From Okeania sp. SIO2C9 (GTDB lineage: Bacteria; Cyanobacteriota; Cyanobacteriia; Cyanobacteriales; Microcoleaceae): a stretch of 48,483 nucleotides of DNA. The stretch covers positions 264,068-312,550 of the forward strand of contig NZ_JAAHGO010000012.1 in assembly GCF_010672455.1 (NCBI RefSeq), given 5' to 3'. This document shows positions 27,976 through 35,784 of the stretch, piece after piece. The notes under the pieces were generated by a model that saw nothing but the letters and a program-made list of their open reading frames with translations, did no database searches and was not told where the DNA came from. Each line of letters starts with the position of its first letter. The stretch's first letter is position 1. A program made the translations under genes and the position numbers.

Positions 27976-28794
27976 ATGATTTGGCCATTTAAGCCTCGGT
28001 ATCGTAAACAAATTGCCCGAATTGAAATTAGTGGTGTTATAGGGAGCGACACCAGAAAACGAGTTTTAGAAGCACTGAAAACGGTAGAAGAAAGAAAATT
28101 CCCTGGTCTGTTACTGAGAATTGATAGTCCCGGAGGTACTGTTGCTGACTCTCACGAAATTTACAATGCCCTGAAAAATTTGCAAGATAAAGTCAAAATT
28201 GTGTCTAGCTTCGGCAATATTTCAGCCTCTGGGGGCGTGTATATTGGCATGGGTTCTCAACATATTGTGTCTAACCCTGGGACAATCACAGGTAGTATTG
28301 GAGTGATTCTGCGAGGTAACAATATAGAACGTCTTTTGGAAAGAGTAGGGGTTTCTTTTAAAGTAGTAAAGTCTGGTCCATACAAAGATATATTAGCCTT
28401 CGACCGAGAAATGACAGATCCAGAAAAGCAAATTCTCCAAGACTTGATTGATAATAGTTATCAGCAATTTGTCAAAATAGTGGCTGAGGCGCGAAATTTA
28501 GCTGTAGAAACTGTCAGAAGTTTTGCAGATGGCCGAATTTTCACAGGGGAACAAGCATTAGAATTAGGAGTGGTTGACCGTTTAGGTACTGAAGAAGATG
28601 CCCGTAAATGGCTTTGTGAACTGATAAAATTAGACCCAGAGAAGACCGAGAGTTGTACCCTCGAAAAACCAAAATCTTTAGTAAGTAAAGTTTTGGGTAA
28701 TAATCAGGTATCATCAAAACTATCGGCAGCTCAAAGTTGGGTAGAATTTGAAGTATCTACCAATGGCTTACCTCTGTGGCTGTATCGACCTTAA
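27976..28794 (+). CDS. sppA: Signal peptide peptidase SppA (short form)
   Basis: 272 residues, a single-domain SppA of the S49 family. LLLRIDSPGGTVADSHEIYN is the oxyanion region, ISASGGVYIGMGSQHIVSNP holds the Ser nucleophile (Ser85), TGSIGVI follows, and the Lys general base is expected in VVKSGPYKDIL (132-137). These enzymes degrade leftover signal peptides in the membrane. The N-terminus (MIWPFKPRYRKQIARIEISG) lacks a clear membrane anchor, like other short cyanobacterial SppA proteins. Followed 37 nt later by aroH on the same strand, so cotranscription is likely. Confidence 0.94.
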   Translation: MIWPFKPRYRKQIARIEISGVIGSDTRKRVLEALKTVEERKFPGLLLRIDSPGGTVADSHEIYNALKNLQDKVKIVSSFGNISASGGVYIGMGSQHIVSNPGTITGSIGVILRGNNIERLLERVGVSFKVVKSGPYKDILAFDREMTDPEKQILQDLIDNSYQQFVKIVAEARNLAVETVRSFADGRIFTGEQALELGVVDRLGTEEDARKWLCELIKLDPEKTESCTLEKPKSLVSKVLGNNQVSSKLSAAQSWVEFEVSTNGLPLWLYRP

Positions 28795-28831
28795 GTTAAA
28801 ATAAAAAGTTGTTGATTGGGAGGATTTTGGC

Positions 28832-29209
28832 GTGGTGTGGCGAGTTCAAGCAATTCGTGGGGCAACTACTGTCTCAGAAAACTCAAAAGAAGCCATTCAA
28901 GAGGCAGTAACGGAACTACTAGATGAGCTAGAGAACCATAATCAAATTGATCCAGGCCAAATTATTAGTACGACTTTCTCTGTAACTCGTGACTTAGATG
29001 CTATGTTTCCGGCAGCGATCGCCCGCCAACGTCCCAACTGGAATAATGTACCTTTATTAGATGTGCAGCAGATGCATGTTGAAGGTAGTTTAGAACGTTG
29101 TATCAGGTTTTTGATTCATGTGAATATGTCAGAAACTCAGGCCAAAAAAATTGTTCATACCTATTTGCGAGGGGCAAAAAATTTGAGACCTGACTGGCAG
29201 AAGGTATAA
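28832..29209 (+). CDS. aroH: Chorismate mutase, AroH type
   Basis: 125 residues, the complete trimeric AroH-class chorismate mutase converting chorismate to prephenate for Phe/Tyr synthesis. Key motifs: VQAIRGATTVSENS (active-site Arg), TTFSVTRDLDAMFPAAIARQ, VPLLDVQQMHVEGSLERCIR and YLRGAKNLRPDW at the end. The start is GTG: GTGGTGTGG offers two tandem GTG codons at 28832 and 28835, and GGGAGG about ten bases upstream serves either. Length agrees with Bacillus AroH. Confidence 0.96.
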   Translation: MVWRVQAIRGATTVSENSKEAIQEAVTELLDELENHNQIDPGQIISTTFSVTRDLDAMFPAAIARQRPNWNNVPLLDVQQMHVEGSLERCIRFLIHVNMSETQAKKIVHTYLRGAKNLRPDWQKV

Positions 29210-29409
29210 AAAAAGACAATAGTCTGTTAAGGATTTTTTTTGCTACGCAACGTTACGCGAATGCAAGCTATTAACTATTAATATTAACTATATCCAATAT
29301 ACTCAAGGGTTACTTTAGCTGTTTAGTGTCACTACACTCATTTTTTTTGATAACCTTTTAAGAAAATAAGCTAGAGTTATTGATAATGCTTACTCTAAAT
29401 TTTTATTAT

Positions 29410-29868
29410 ATGAGAGCGCCATTTTTTGCCAATCTTATTATATCTACCCTTGTTGCCATAGTCACTTGGCTCTGGACTAGCCCTGCTTGGGCAGCAATTC
29501 CAGTTAAGTTATACGATCTAGAATACAAAGAATGTCCCTCTAGTTTAGAAAAAGGAATGATTTCTAGTGGTTCTAGCATGGCAGCTAAGTGTTTTATCAT
29601 AGGTGGTAAAGCCAAAAATTCTTCTGATAAAACTTTATATGATGCTGATGTGTATGGACGTATTTATGATGCTGATAACAATAATGTTATGCAAAATCGT
29701 ACCAGACTTGGGTCAATTGAAGAAGTACCACCAGGTGTCATTGATTTTGAAATCAGAGTTTCCATACCAGCAAATCTACCTACTCCATTGAAACTTAAAC
29801 AGTTTAAATCATCTGGCTTTTCTCATAAAGTTCGGTGGCAAACTATTGAAGAATTTGATGGTTTTTAA
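29410..29868 (+). CDS. Secreted hypothetical protein
   Basis: About 152 residues from this ATG. Signal peptide MRAPFFANLIISTLVAIVTW ending in SPAWA|A. Mature part: IPVKLYDLEYKECPSSLEKG, KCFIIGGKAKNSSDKTLYDA, then GRIYDADNNNVMQNRTRLGS and PPGVIDFEIRVSIPANLP. The AKNSSDKTLYDADVYGRIYD segment has the look of an immunoglobulin-like FxLYD-type domain, in which Tyr-Asp strands follow 'N-x-S-x-x-x-L'. Probably periplasmic or thylakoid-lumenal, two Cys possibly bonded. An upstream ATG (29386) and TTG (29380) are in frame, but would put ten hydrophilic residues before the signal peptide. Function unknown. Confidence 0.8.
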   Translation: MRAPFFANLIISTLVAIVTWLWTSPAWAAIPVKLYDLEYKECPSSLEKGMISSGSSMAAKCFIIGGKAKNSSDKTLYDADVYGRIYDADNNNVMQNRTRLGSIEEVPPGVIDFEIRVSIPANLPTPLKLKQFKSSGFSHKVRWQTIEEFDGF

Positions 29869-30518
29869 TTATTAAAGGCAGGTTGAGTTTTAAGAATTAA
29901 TATCTATTTTCAATCTGCCTCAAAGTTTTTTTCAAATGATAGAATCACTATTTGATAGGTCTTTCAAAATATTATAGATACTAGGGCGTGTAATCAATTA
30001 AGGAGGTTGACATTAAGAGTATAGTATGCTGATGAAGAATAACTACACCAATCATAAAAAAGGACTGCTCTAAATGACTAGACCTTATGGCTTGCGTATG
30101 GGACTAATGGGAACGGATTCAAAATTTTAACTTTCAAACTATTGAGTTTTCTAGGTTCTGGCGTTGGTAGGAGGTGTTTGCCTCTCTCCCTGCGCATTTA
30201 CTAATCTAGCAACTCTACCTTTGAGTGTCAACCCCTTTGAGCAAACTTTTTTATTTTCATGTGAAAAATAATGGCTGGGTATCATCTCTGGCAAGGCTTT
30301 GAAGATTTGAAAATTTATAAAAAAAAATATGAATCGCATTGAAAATCATCTAATTTAAAATGAAGATGTCCCAGAATTTTAGAGCAAGATATAAATATTC
30401 TTATTGATAAGGCCGTATGCTGCACAGGGTATTCTGAAAATATATAAAGTTTCAGGGCACAATCAAATGTCCAAAACATACTTAAGTTTAATGCTATGGA
30501 AATTTAGGAGGAGTCGTA
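29869..30518. other. Intergenic region, nothing certain
   Basis: 650 bp. A minus-strand 62-codon open frame (30151-30339) contains GRVARLVNAQGERQTPPTNA; I take it for non-coding repeat-like sequence. GGCGTGTAATC and short ATGs occur, but no gene is supported. A strong ribosome site at the right end belongs to the TRAP gene. Confidence 0.5.
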
Positions 30519-31073
30519 TTGAAAATACTCCTACGTCTATCTAGGATGATTGATGGTTTGAATGAATTAATTGGACGTCTTACTTATTGGTTAGTCTTAC
30601 TGATGGTCTTAGTTGGTCTTTGGAATGTCATTGGACGCTATTTAGGTAGGAGCATTGGTCAAAACTTAACTTCCAACGCTTTCATTGAAGTTCAGTGGTA
30701 TATTTTTGATCTGGTTTTTCTTCTTGGTGGAGCTTATTGTGTCAAACATAATCAACACGTTCGTGTAGATATTTTTTATGCTCGCTGGAGTCCTAGAAGA
30801 AAAGCTCTAGCTAACTTTATTGGTACGATATTATTTTTAATTCCCTTCAGTCTCATTGTTATTTTTGTTTCTTGGGGAGCTGTTTTAAATTCATGGGCTA
30901 TCCTGGAAACTTCTCCCGATCCTGGTGGGTTACCTCGTTACCCAATTAAGACAATGATTATAGTTAGTTTTGTATTATTGTTTCTCCAAGGAATTTCTGA
31001 AGCAATTAAAAATTTTGCGGTTTTTACAGGCCAACTAACACCCCATAAGGAGTCTGATGAATCTGAGTATTGA
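30519..31073 (+). CDS. TRAP transporter small permease (DctQ-like)
   Basis: 184 residues with four hydrophobic helices, the size and layout of a DctQ subunit. Typical segments are INELIGRLTYWLVLLMVLVG, then FIEVQWYIFDLVFLLGGAYC and HNQHVRVDIFYARWSPRRKA, a Q-W-x-x-D and H-V-R-V-D pattern found in this family. The start is TTG preceded by AGGAGGAG, a near-perfect ribosome site eight bases upstream. The 3' end overlaps the large subunit gene by 17 bp. Together they should import a carboxylate-type solute with Na+ or H+. No periplasmic binding protein (DctP/GtrC type) is in the window. Confidence 0.92.
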   Translation: MKILLRLSRMIDGLNELIGRLTYWLVLLMVLVGLWNVIGRYLGRSIGQNLTSNAFIEVQWYIFDLVFLLGGAYCVKHNQHVRVDIFYARWSPRRKALANFIGTILFLIPFSLIVIFVSWGAVLNSWAILETSPDPGGLPRYPIKTMIIVSFVLLFLQGISEAIKNFAVFTGQLTPHKESDESEY

Positions 31074-32400
31074 ATATGAATGGCTAGGTCCATTAATGTT
31101 TGCAGGAGCACTGGTGCTACTGTCCGTAGGTTACCCTGTAGCTTTTTCTCTGGGGGGTGTCGCCATAATTTTTGGATTAATAGGTATTGCTTTAGAAGTG
31201 TTTGATCCCATATTTATGACTGCAATGCCCCAAAGAATTTTTGGAATTATGGCCAATTATACTTTGTTAGCTATACCCTACTTTATATTTATGGGAGCAA
31301 TGTTGGAAAAGTCCGGTATTGCAGAACAACTCCTGGAAACAATGGGGATACTATTTGGTAAAGTTAGAGGGGGTTTAGCTCTAGCAGTTGTTCTTGTGGG
31401 CGCTCTTTTAGCTGCTACTACTGGCGTGGTTGCTGCCACAGTAGTGGCAATGGGGTTAATTTCTTTACCTATTATGTTGCGGTATGGGTATAATAAAGAA
31501 TTAGCGACGGGTGTTATTGTTGCATCAGGAACTTTGGGACAGATTATACCTCCTAGTGTAGTTTTGGTAGTATTGGCAGACCAACTAGGAATTTCTGTTG
31601 GGGATCTTTTTATTGGCTCTATTTTGCCTGGCCTACTAATGGCAGGAACATTTGCTCTTCATGTTCTAATTGTTGCTTTTATTAGACCAGACTTGGCTCC
31701 AGCTTTACCCTCAGAGGTGCGCAGTCTAGGAGGTAAAGCTATGGGTATTAGGGTGCTAACAGTAATGATTCCACCATTATTATTAATTTTACTGGTTTTG
31801 GGTAGTATATTTTTTGGTATTGCTACACCGACTGAAGCTGGAGCTGTAGGGTGTGTGGGGGCGATCGCTCTGGCTCTGGCCAATGGTCGATTTAGTTGGA
31901 CTTCTTTGAGAAATGTATGTGATGTGACTCTCAAGACAACTACGATGGTGATGTTTATACTTCTTGGATCTACCGCTTTTAGTTTGGTTTTTCGGGGGGT
32001 TGAAGGCGATCGCTTTATGTTTGATTTACTTTCTAATCTTCCTGGGGGGACAGCAGGTTTTTTATTTGTCAGTATGGCAATTGTTTTTTTTCTTGGTTTT
32101 TTTATTGACTTTTTTGAGATTGCTTTTATTGTTGTGCCTTTATTTGTACCTGTTGCTCAACAACTTGGAATTGATTTGGTTTGGTACGGTGTAATATTAG
32201 GGGCTAATCTTCAAGCATCTTTTTTAACGCCTCCCTTTGGTTTTGCACTATTTTACTTACGGGGTGTGGCACCTCCAGAGGTTACTACTGGCGAGATTTA
32301 TAGAGGTGCTATTCAATTTATCTTACTTCAGTTATTGGTATTAGTTATAATTATTTCTTTTCCAGGTATTGTGAATTTTCTGCCATCTTTAAGTAGATAA
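31057..32400 (+). CDS. TRAP transporter large permease (DctM-like)
   Basis: 447 residues, about twelve hydrophobic helices. Family signatures: YPVAFSLGGVAIIFGLIG, NYTLLAIPYFIFMGAMLEKS, GGLALAVVLVGALLAATTGV, LGQIIPPSVVLVVLADQLGI and FIDFFEIAFIVVPLFVPVAQ, ending in NLQASFLTPPFGFALFYLRG. It is close to the cyanobacterial GtrB-like/mannitol-chloroaromatic annotated subgroup. It overlaps the small subunit gene, so translation is coupled. A GCGATCGC site occurs twice inside. The substrate depends on the missing binding protein. Confidence 0.95.
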   Translation: MNLSIEYEWLGPLMFAGALVLLSVGYPVAFSLGGVAIIFGLIGIALEVFDPIFMTAMPQRIFGIMANYTLLAIPYFIFMGAMLEKSGIAEQLLETMGILFGKVRGGLALAVVLVGALLAATTGVVAATVVAMGLISLPIMLRYGYNKELATGVIVASGTLGQIIPPSVVLVVLADQLGISVGDLFIGSILPGLLMAGTFALHVLIVAFIRPDLAPALPSEVRSLGGKAMGIRVLTVMIPPLLLILLVLGSIFFGIATPTEAGAVGCVGAIALALANGRFSWTSLRNVCDVTLKTTTMVMFILLGSTAFSLVFRGVEGDRFMFDLLSNLPGGTAGFLFVSMAIVFFLGFFIDFFEIAFIVVPLFVPVAQQLGIDLVWYGVILGANLQASFLTPPFGFALFYLRGVAPPEVTTGEIYRGAIQFILLQLLVLVIIISFPGIVNFLPSLSR

Positions 32401-32405
32401 AAGTT

Positions 32406-32535
32406 TATAGCGTTGTGCACAGACAACAAGCAACAGGCAACAGCTCATCTGGGGGAGTAAATTGCCGATAGTATAAGACTTTTAGCTATTGGGCACCTCC
32501 TGCAATTTGTAAATATACCAGCGCAAACTGCTATA
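32406..32535. repeat. TATAGC-ended dispersed repeat, copy 2
   Basis: TATAGCGTTGTGCACAGAC to ACCAGCGCAAACTGCTATA, colinear with 3570-3734 and sharing CTCCTGCAATTTGTAAATAT. It separates the TRAP operon from the peptide gene. Confidence 0.65.
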
Positions 32536-32733
32536 ACTTGAAAATCTCTAGCCGAGATATATAGAACTTTTCAGCTCTTTTAACGAATTTTCAAGCAACT
32601 GCTGGAGTTTGAAAATAATTAAAAATTTTTCTCAACTATTGCATAAATCAAGGAGTTTAATATATACTGATTTTCAACTCCAGTTGATATGGAGTTACTG
32701 AGAAAAATATAGCTAAATTTGGAGAAATAAACT

Positions 32734-32925
32734 ATGTCAAGGAGTTTTAATGTTCAGCAAGCTAGGCCTAGTAAAATTCAAATAGAAGTCACAGACATAC
32801 CTGTGTTACAGGGAAAAAACTTGGCATCAGGATTAAACTTTGATGCAGATGGTGGCGACCGTAATTTTGATGCAGATGGTGGCGACCGTAATTTTGATGC
32901 AGATGGTGGCGACCGTCATCATTAA
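32734..32925 (+). CDS. RiPP-like precursor peptide with three NFDADGGDR repeats
   Basis: 63 residues. Residues 1-34 look like a leader: MSRSFNVQQARPSKIQIEVT followed by DIPVLQGKNLASGL. Residues 35-61 are three exact copies of NFDADGGDR, and HH ends the chain. The coding units (32836, 32863 and 32890, 27 bp each) differ at only one base, so they arose by recent duplication. TTTGGAGAAATAAACT upstream of the ATG gives a good ribosome site. Leader plus tandem identical cores is the layout of ribosomally made, modified peptides. The downstream oxygenase and Fe-S protein are candidate modifying enzymes. Asp, Asn, Arg and Phe offer hydroxylation sites. An alternative reading is a DxDGG-type Ca-binding repeat. 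I recognise no named family. Confidence 0.75.
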   Translation: MSRSFNVQQARPSKIQIEVTDIPVLQGKNLASGLNFDADGGDRNFDADGGDRNFDADGGDRHH

Positions 32926-33143
32926 TAGCTAGGTATTCAAGTCTTTTGATTTTTGTTTTGAATATTTAGGGGTTAAGACTTACCTATTTTCCCTATCTTA
33001 ACTAGTCATGTAAGTCTTGAACTGGTGACAACTAAACAGAGCTAACGGTAAAAGCTTTACCCCTGCTTAATAAAAATATTTAGAGTATTGATTTTCAAAA
33101 TTAAGTGTATTATATTTTTTCTTTATACAGCCTAAGAAGCGTT

Positions 33144-33237
33144 TATAGTAATTTCAGTTTAGATTGAGACAAGCGTTTCTTGCCTTGAAAGAGTTTTAGC
33201 GGAAAAAGTGTTTCATTACTTATTTGAAATGACTATA
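33144..33237. repeat. MITE-like family B, copy 2
   Basis: TATAGTAATTTCAGTTTAG to TATTTGAAATGACTATA, with 13-bp imperfect terminal inverted repeats and interior GATTGAGACAAGCG. See 14336 and 40425. Confidence 0.8.
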
Positions 33238-33403
33238 CTAGAGTAAAATAAATATTAAAATACCAAGTAATTTTTTTGTAATATTGTAATATATAGTATT
33301 CATAGTTTCAAAATCTCTTGAAGTACCAAGAGCAACAAGTAAAAAAAATTATTGGTTAGGATTTAGGGTTACAACGTATTCCAGCTTTCTCGAACTTCTA
33401 AAA

Positions 33404-33455
33404 AATACAGAATCAATTTTAGGTAGCTTTATAATATGAGAAAGTTAAGAATTCT
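33404..33455. repeat. 52-bp direct repeat, copy 1
   Basis: AATACAGAATCAATTTTAGG through AGTTAAGAATTCT; identical to 33537-33588, 133 bp downstream. After both copies a similar TTAATAGAAAAAA follows, so a longer upstream segment of the oxygenase gene was probably duplicated. Confidence 0.85.
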
Positions 33456-33536
33456 ATAAAAAACTATGTTAAAAACTTAATAGAAAAAATTATCAATTAC
33501 CTCAAACCTAAAGTATTTAATAAAGCTCTATCAAAG

Positions 33537-33588
33537 AATACAGAATCAATTTTAGGTAGCTTTATAATATGAGAAAGTTAAGAATTCT
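33537..33588. repeat. 52-bp direct repeat, copy 2
   Basis: Identical to 33404-33455. Ends 54 bp before the ATG of the oxygenase, so one or both copies may carry promoter elements (TTATAATAT occurs within). Confidence 0.85.
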
Positions 33589-33642
33589 GGAAAAACCCAT
33601 CCTATAATTATTATCAAAAATTAATAGAAAAAAATCTCGATT

Positions 33643-34803
33643 ATGTCGTGGCTAAAATACTTAATAGAACCATTACCCCAGGAAGAGTTTCTGGAAAACA
33701 ACTGGACAAAGAAAGCGATCGCCATCTCTAGTAAAGGACAGAAAGATTTTACGGACCTTTTTTCATGGGACAAACTCAACCATCTATTGAACTTCCATCA
33801 AATAGAATATCCCGATCTACGTCTTGCATTTGATGGAAAAGTTCTAGAGGCAAAAGAAAATAGAAATCTTACCCAATGGTGTCAGAAAGGTGGGACCTTA
33901 ATCATAGACCAAATTCATCAAAGGATTCCAGAGGTTTCAATGTTGGCCTCAAAACTTAGTTATGAGTTAGGATATCCTACTCAGGTCAATGCTTACTGTT
34001 CCTGGTCTAGTAAACAAGGTTTCTCTCGTCACTACGATACTCACGATGTATTTATTCTGCAAGTAGAAGGAAGCAAACAATGGTATGTCTACACCGACAC
34101 TTTAAAATACCCATTGCCAAATCAGAAATCATCCTCTATTGAACCACCAGAAGAAGAAGCTTATTTAAGTTGTATTTTGCATCCAGGAGATGTACTTTAT
34201 ATACCTCGCGGACATTGGCATTACGCAGTTACAAAAGAGGAACCATCTATTCATCTAACTTTAGGTATTCACGGTAAAACAGGTATCGATCTATTGGAAT
34301 GGTTAATCTGTAAATTACAACACAGAGAAGAGTGGAGAGAAAGTCTACCTTTAAGAGTAGATAATAATTCTTTTAATCTAAGCGTAGAAACCTTAATTCA
34401 AGACTTAGAACAGTATATAAATAATCATAATATTAGCGAAGAATATTATAGCTATTTAGATAGTTTGGGAAAACCTATCTATCAATATGCTTTGCCATAT
34501 CAAGCTGGATTTAATATATTTGCGAATGGTATTGAAACTAAGTTTATAACTCCTCAATTTCAACGTTTAAAAATTTCTCAAATAGCCGAGGGAGAAGATG
34601 AATATAAAATTATAGTTTCTGGTAAAGAAGTATCTCTAAAAGGAGTACCAGAAAAGTGTATTGAAAATTTATTTAGTCGAGAAACATTTACAGGAAAAGA
34701 TGTCATAAATTTACTGCCAGATTATGACTGGGAAATAGATATTATGCCAATGTTATCGAAGTTAGTTAATGAAAAAGTTATTTTTGTAGAACCAGGAGTT
34801 TAA
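33643..34803 (+). CDS. JmjC/cupin-type Fe(II)/2-oxoglutarate oxygenase with C-terminal winged-helix-like domain
   Basis: 386 residues, similar in plan to bacterial ribosomal-oxygenase (YcfD/ROX-type) proteins. The JmjC core is at about 85-215: GFSRHYDTHDVFILQVEGSK gives iron ligands His130 and Asp132, and LHPGDVLYIPRGHWHYAVTK gives the third ligand, probably His193. Residues ~297-386 (QFQRLKISQIAEGEDEYKII ... FVEPGV) form a small alpha/beta domain like the C-terminal winged helix of that family, which in ROX proteins helps hold the substrate. Such enzymes hydroxylate residues such as Arg or His in proteins. Here the repeat peptide upstream is a suggested substrate by position. The domain has been copied downstream four times (34512-36060). 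Start ATG; ribosome site weak. Confidence 0.9.
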   Translation: MSWLKYLIEPLPQEEFLENNWTKKAIAISSKGQKDFTDLFSWDKLNHLLNFHQIEYPDLRLAFDGKVLEAKENRNLTQWCQKGGTLIIDQIHQRIPEVSMLASKLSYELGYPTQVNAYCSWSSKQGFSRHYDTHDVFILQVEGSKQWYVYTDTLKYPLPNQKSSSIEPPEEEAYLSCILHPGDVLYIPRGHWHYAVTKEEPSIHLTLGIHGKTGIDLLEWLICKLQHREEWRESLPLRVDNNSFNLSVETLIQDLEQYINNHNISEEYYSYLDSLGKPIYQYALPYQAGFNIFANGIETKFITPQFQRLKISQIAEGEDEYKIIVSGKEVSLKGVPEKCIENLFSRETFTGKDVINLLPDYDWEIDIMPMLSKLVNEKVIFVEPGV

Positions 34804-34830
34804 ACATGAATACATATATTTGATAATGCC

Positions 34831-35101
34831 ATGGAAACTAAGTTTAAAATCCCTCAATTTCAACCTTTACAAATTTCTCAAATAGCCGGGGAAATATGAA
34901 TATAAAATCATAGTTTCTGGTAAATAAGTATCTATTAAAGGAGTACCAGAAAAGTTTATTGAAAATTTATTTAGTCGAGAAACATTTACAGGAAAAGATG
35001 TCATAAATTTACTGCCAGATTATGACTGGGAAATAGATATTCTGCCCATGTTATCGAAGTTAGTTAATGAAAGAGTTATTTTTGTAGAACCAGGAGTTTA
35101 A
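34831..35101 (+). pseudogene. Domain copy 2, frameshifted
   Basis: Starts ATGGAAACTAAGTTTAAAAT. A deletion at GCCGGGGAAATATGAATA shifts the frame and GGTAAATAAGTATC gives an in-frame stop. The rest of the domain (ENLFSRETFTGKDVINLLPD) is intact in sequence but out of frame. Confidence 0.85.
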
Positions 35102-35127
35102 ACATGAATACATATATTTGATCATCC

Positions 35128-35403
35128 CATGAAAACTAAAAGTTAAAAATACCTCAATTTCAACCTTTACAAATTTCTCAAATAACTGGGGAAGAAGATG
35201 AATATAAAATCATAGTTTCTGGTAAAGAAGTCTCTCTAAAAGGAGTACCAGAAAAGTGTATTGAAAATTTATTTAGTCGAGAAACATTTACGGGAGAAGA
35301 TGTCATAAATTTACTGCCAGATTATGACTGGGAAATAGATATTCTGCCCATGTTATCGAAGTTAGTTAATGAAAGAGTTATTTTTGTAGAACCAGGAGTT
35401 TAA
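35128..35403 (+). pseudogene. Domain copy 3, 1-bp insertion after the start
   Basis: ATGAAAACTAAAAGTTAA stops after five codons because of one extra base pair. Beyond this the frame is open to the normal end FVEPGV. It has the least damage among the broken copies. Confidence 0.85.
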
Positions 35404-35430
35404 ACATGAATACATATATTTGATCATCCC

Positions 35431-35762
35431 ATGAAAACTAAGTTAAAAATACCTCAATTTCAACCTTTACAAATTTCTCAAATAGCTGAGGGAGAAGATA
35501 AATATAAAATTATAGTTTATGTTCAAGAATTAATAATTACTTCTCCTTGAAAAGAAGAGACTTTAAAGCTTAATTATTTGGTAAAGAAGTATCTATTAAA
35601 GGAGTGCCAGAAAAGTTTATTGAAAATTTATTTAGTCGAGAAACATTTACTGGAAAAGACGTCATAAATTTACTCCCTGATTATGACTGGAAAATAGATA
35701 TTATGCCAATATTATCGAAGCTAGTTAATGAAAGAGTTATTTTTGTAGAACCTGGAGTTTAA
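35431..35762 (+). pseudogene. Domain copy 4, interrupted by MITE-like insertion
   Basis: The frame is open from ATG 35431 for about 40 codons (MKTKLKIPQFQPLQISQIAE...) and then enters a ~61-bp insertion (35519-35579), which ends it at TGA. Downstream of the insertion the domain continues GTAAAGAAGTATCTATTAAA as in the other copies. Confidence 0.85.
35519..35579. repeat. MITE-like family A, minimal copy inside domain copy 4
   Basis: TTCAAGAATTAATAATTACT, TCTCCTTGAAAAGAAGAGAC and CTTTAAAGCTTAATTATTTG: both conserved ends of family A with almost no interior. It is absent from the other four domain copies, so it inserted after the duplication, or was selected in this copy. Confidence 0.75.
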
Positions 35763-35784
35763 ACATGAATACATATATTTGATA

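Larger units (their letters stand above)
32926..33642. other. Spacer between the peptide gene and the oxygenase gene
   Basis: Holds a 9-bp inverted repeat AAGACTTAC/GTAAGTCTT (32975-33018), a weak terminator candidate with no T tract, MITE-like family B copy 2 (33144-33237) and two identical 52-bp direct repeats (33404-33455, 33537-33588). No ORF. Confidence 0.7.

Noticed and set aside
30151-30339. 62-codon frame with LVNAQGERQTPPTNA
   Set aside because: No ribosome site; reads like a spurious frame across repeat-like intergenic sequence.
32734-32925. Classical microviridin, cyanobactin or Nif11-type precursor
   Set aside because: No TxKxPSD, no AVP/AYD-type cyanobactin signals, no Nif11 leader, and no ATP-grasp, subtilisin-like or YcaO gene is present.
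32975-33018. Rho-independent terminator of the peptide gene
   Set aside because: The inverted repeat arms are only 9 bp with a 26-nt loop and no T tract; kept only as a remark in the spacer entry.
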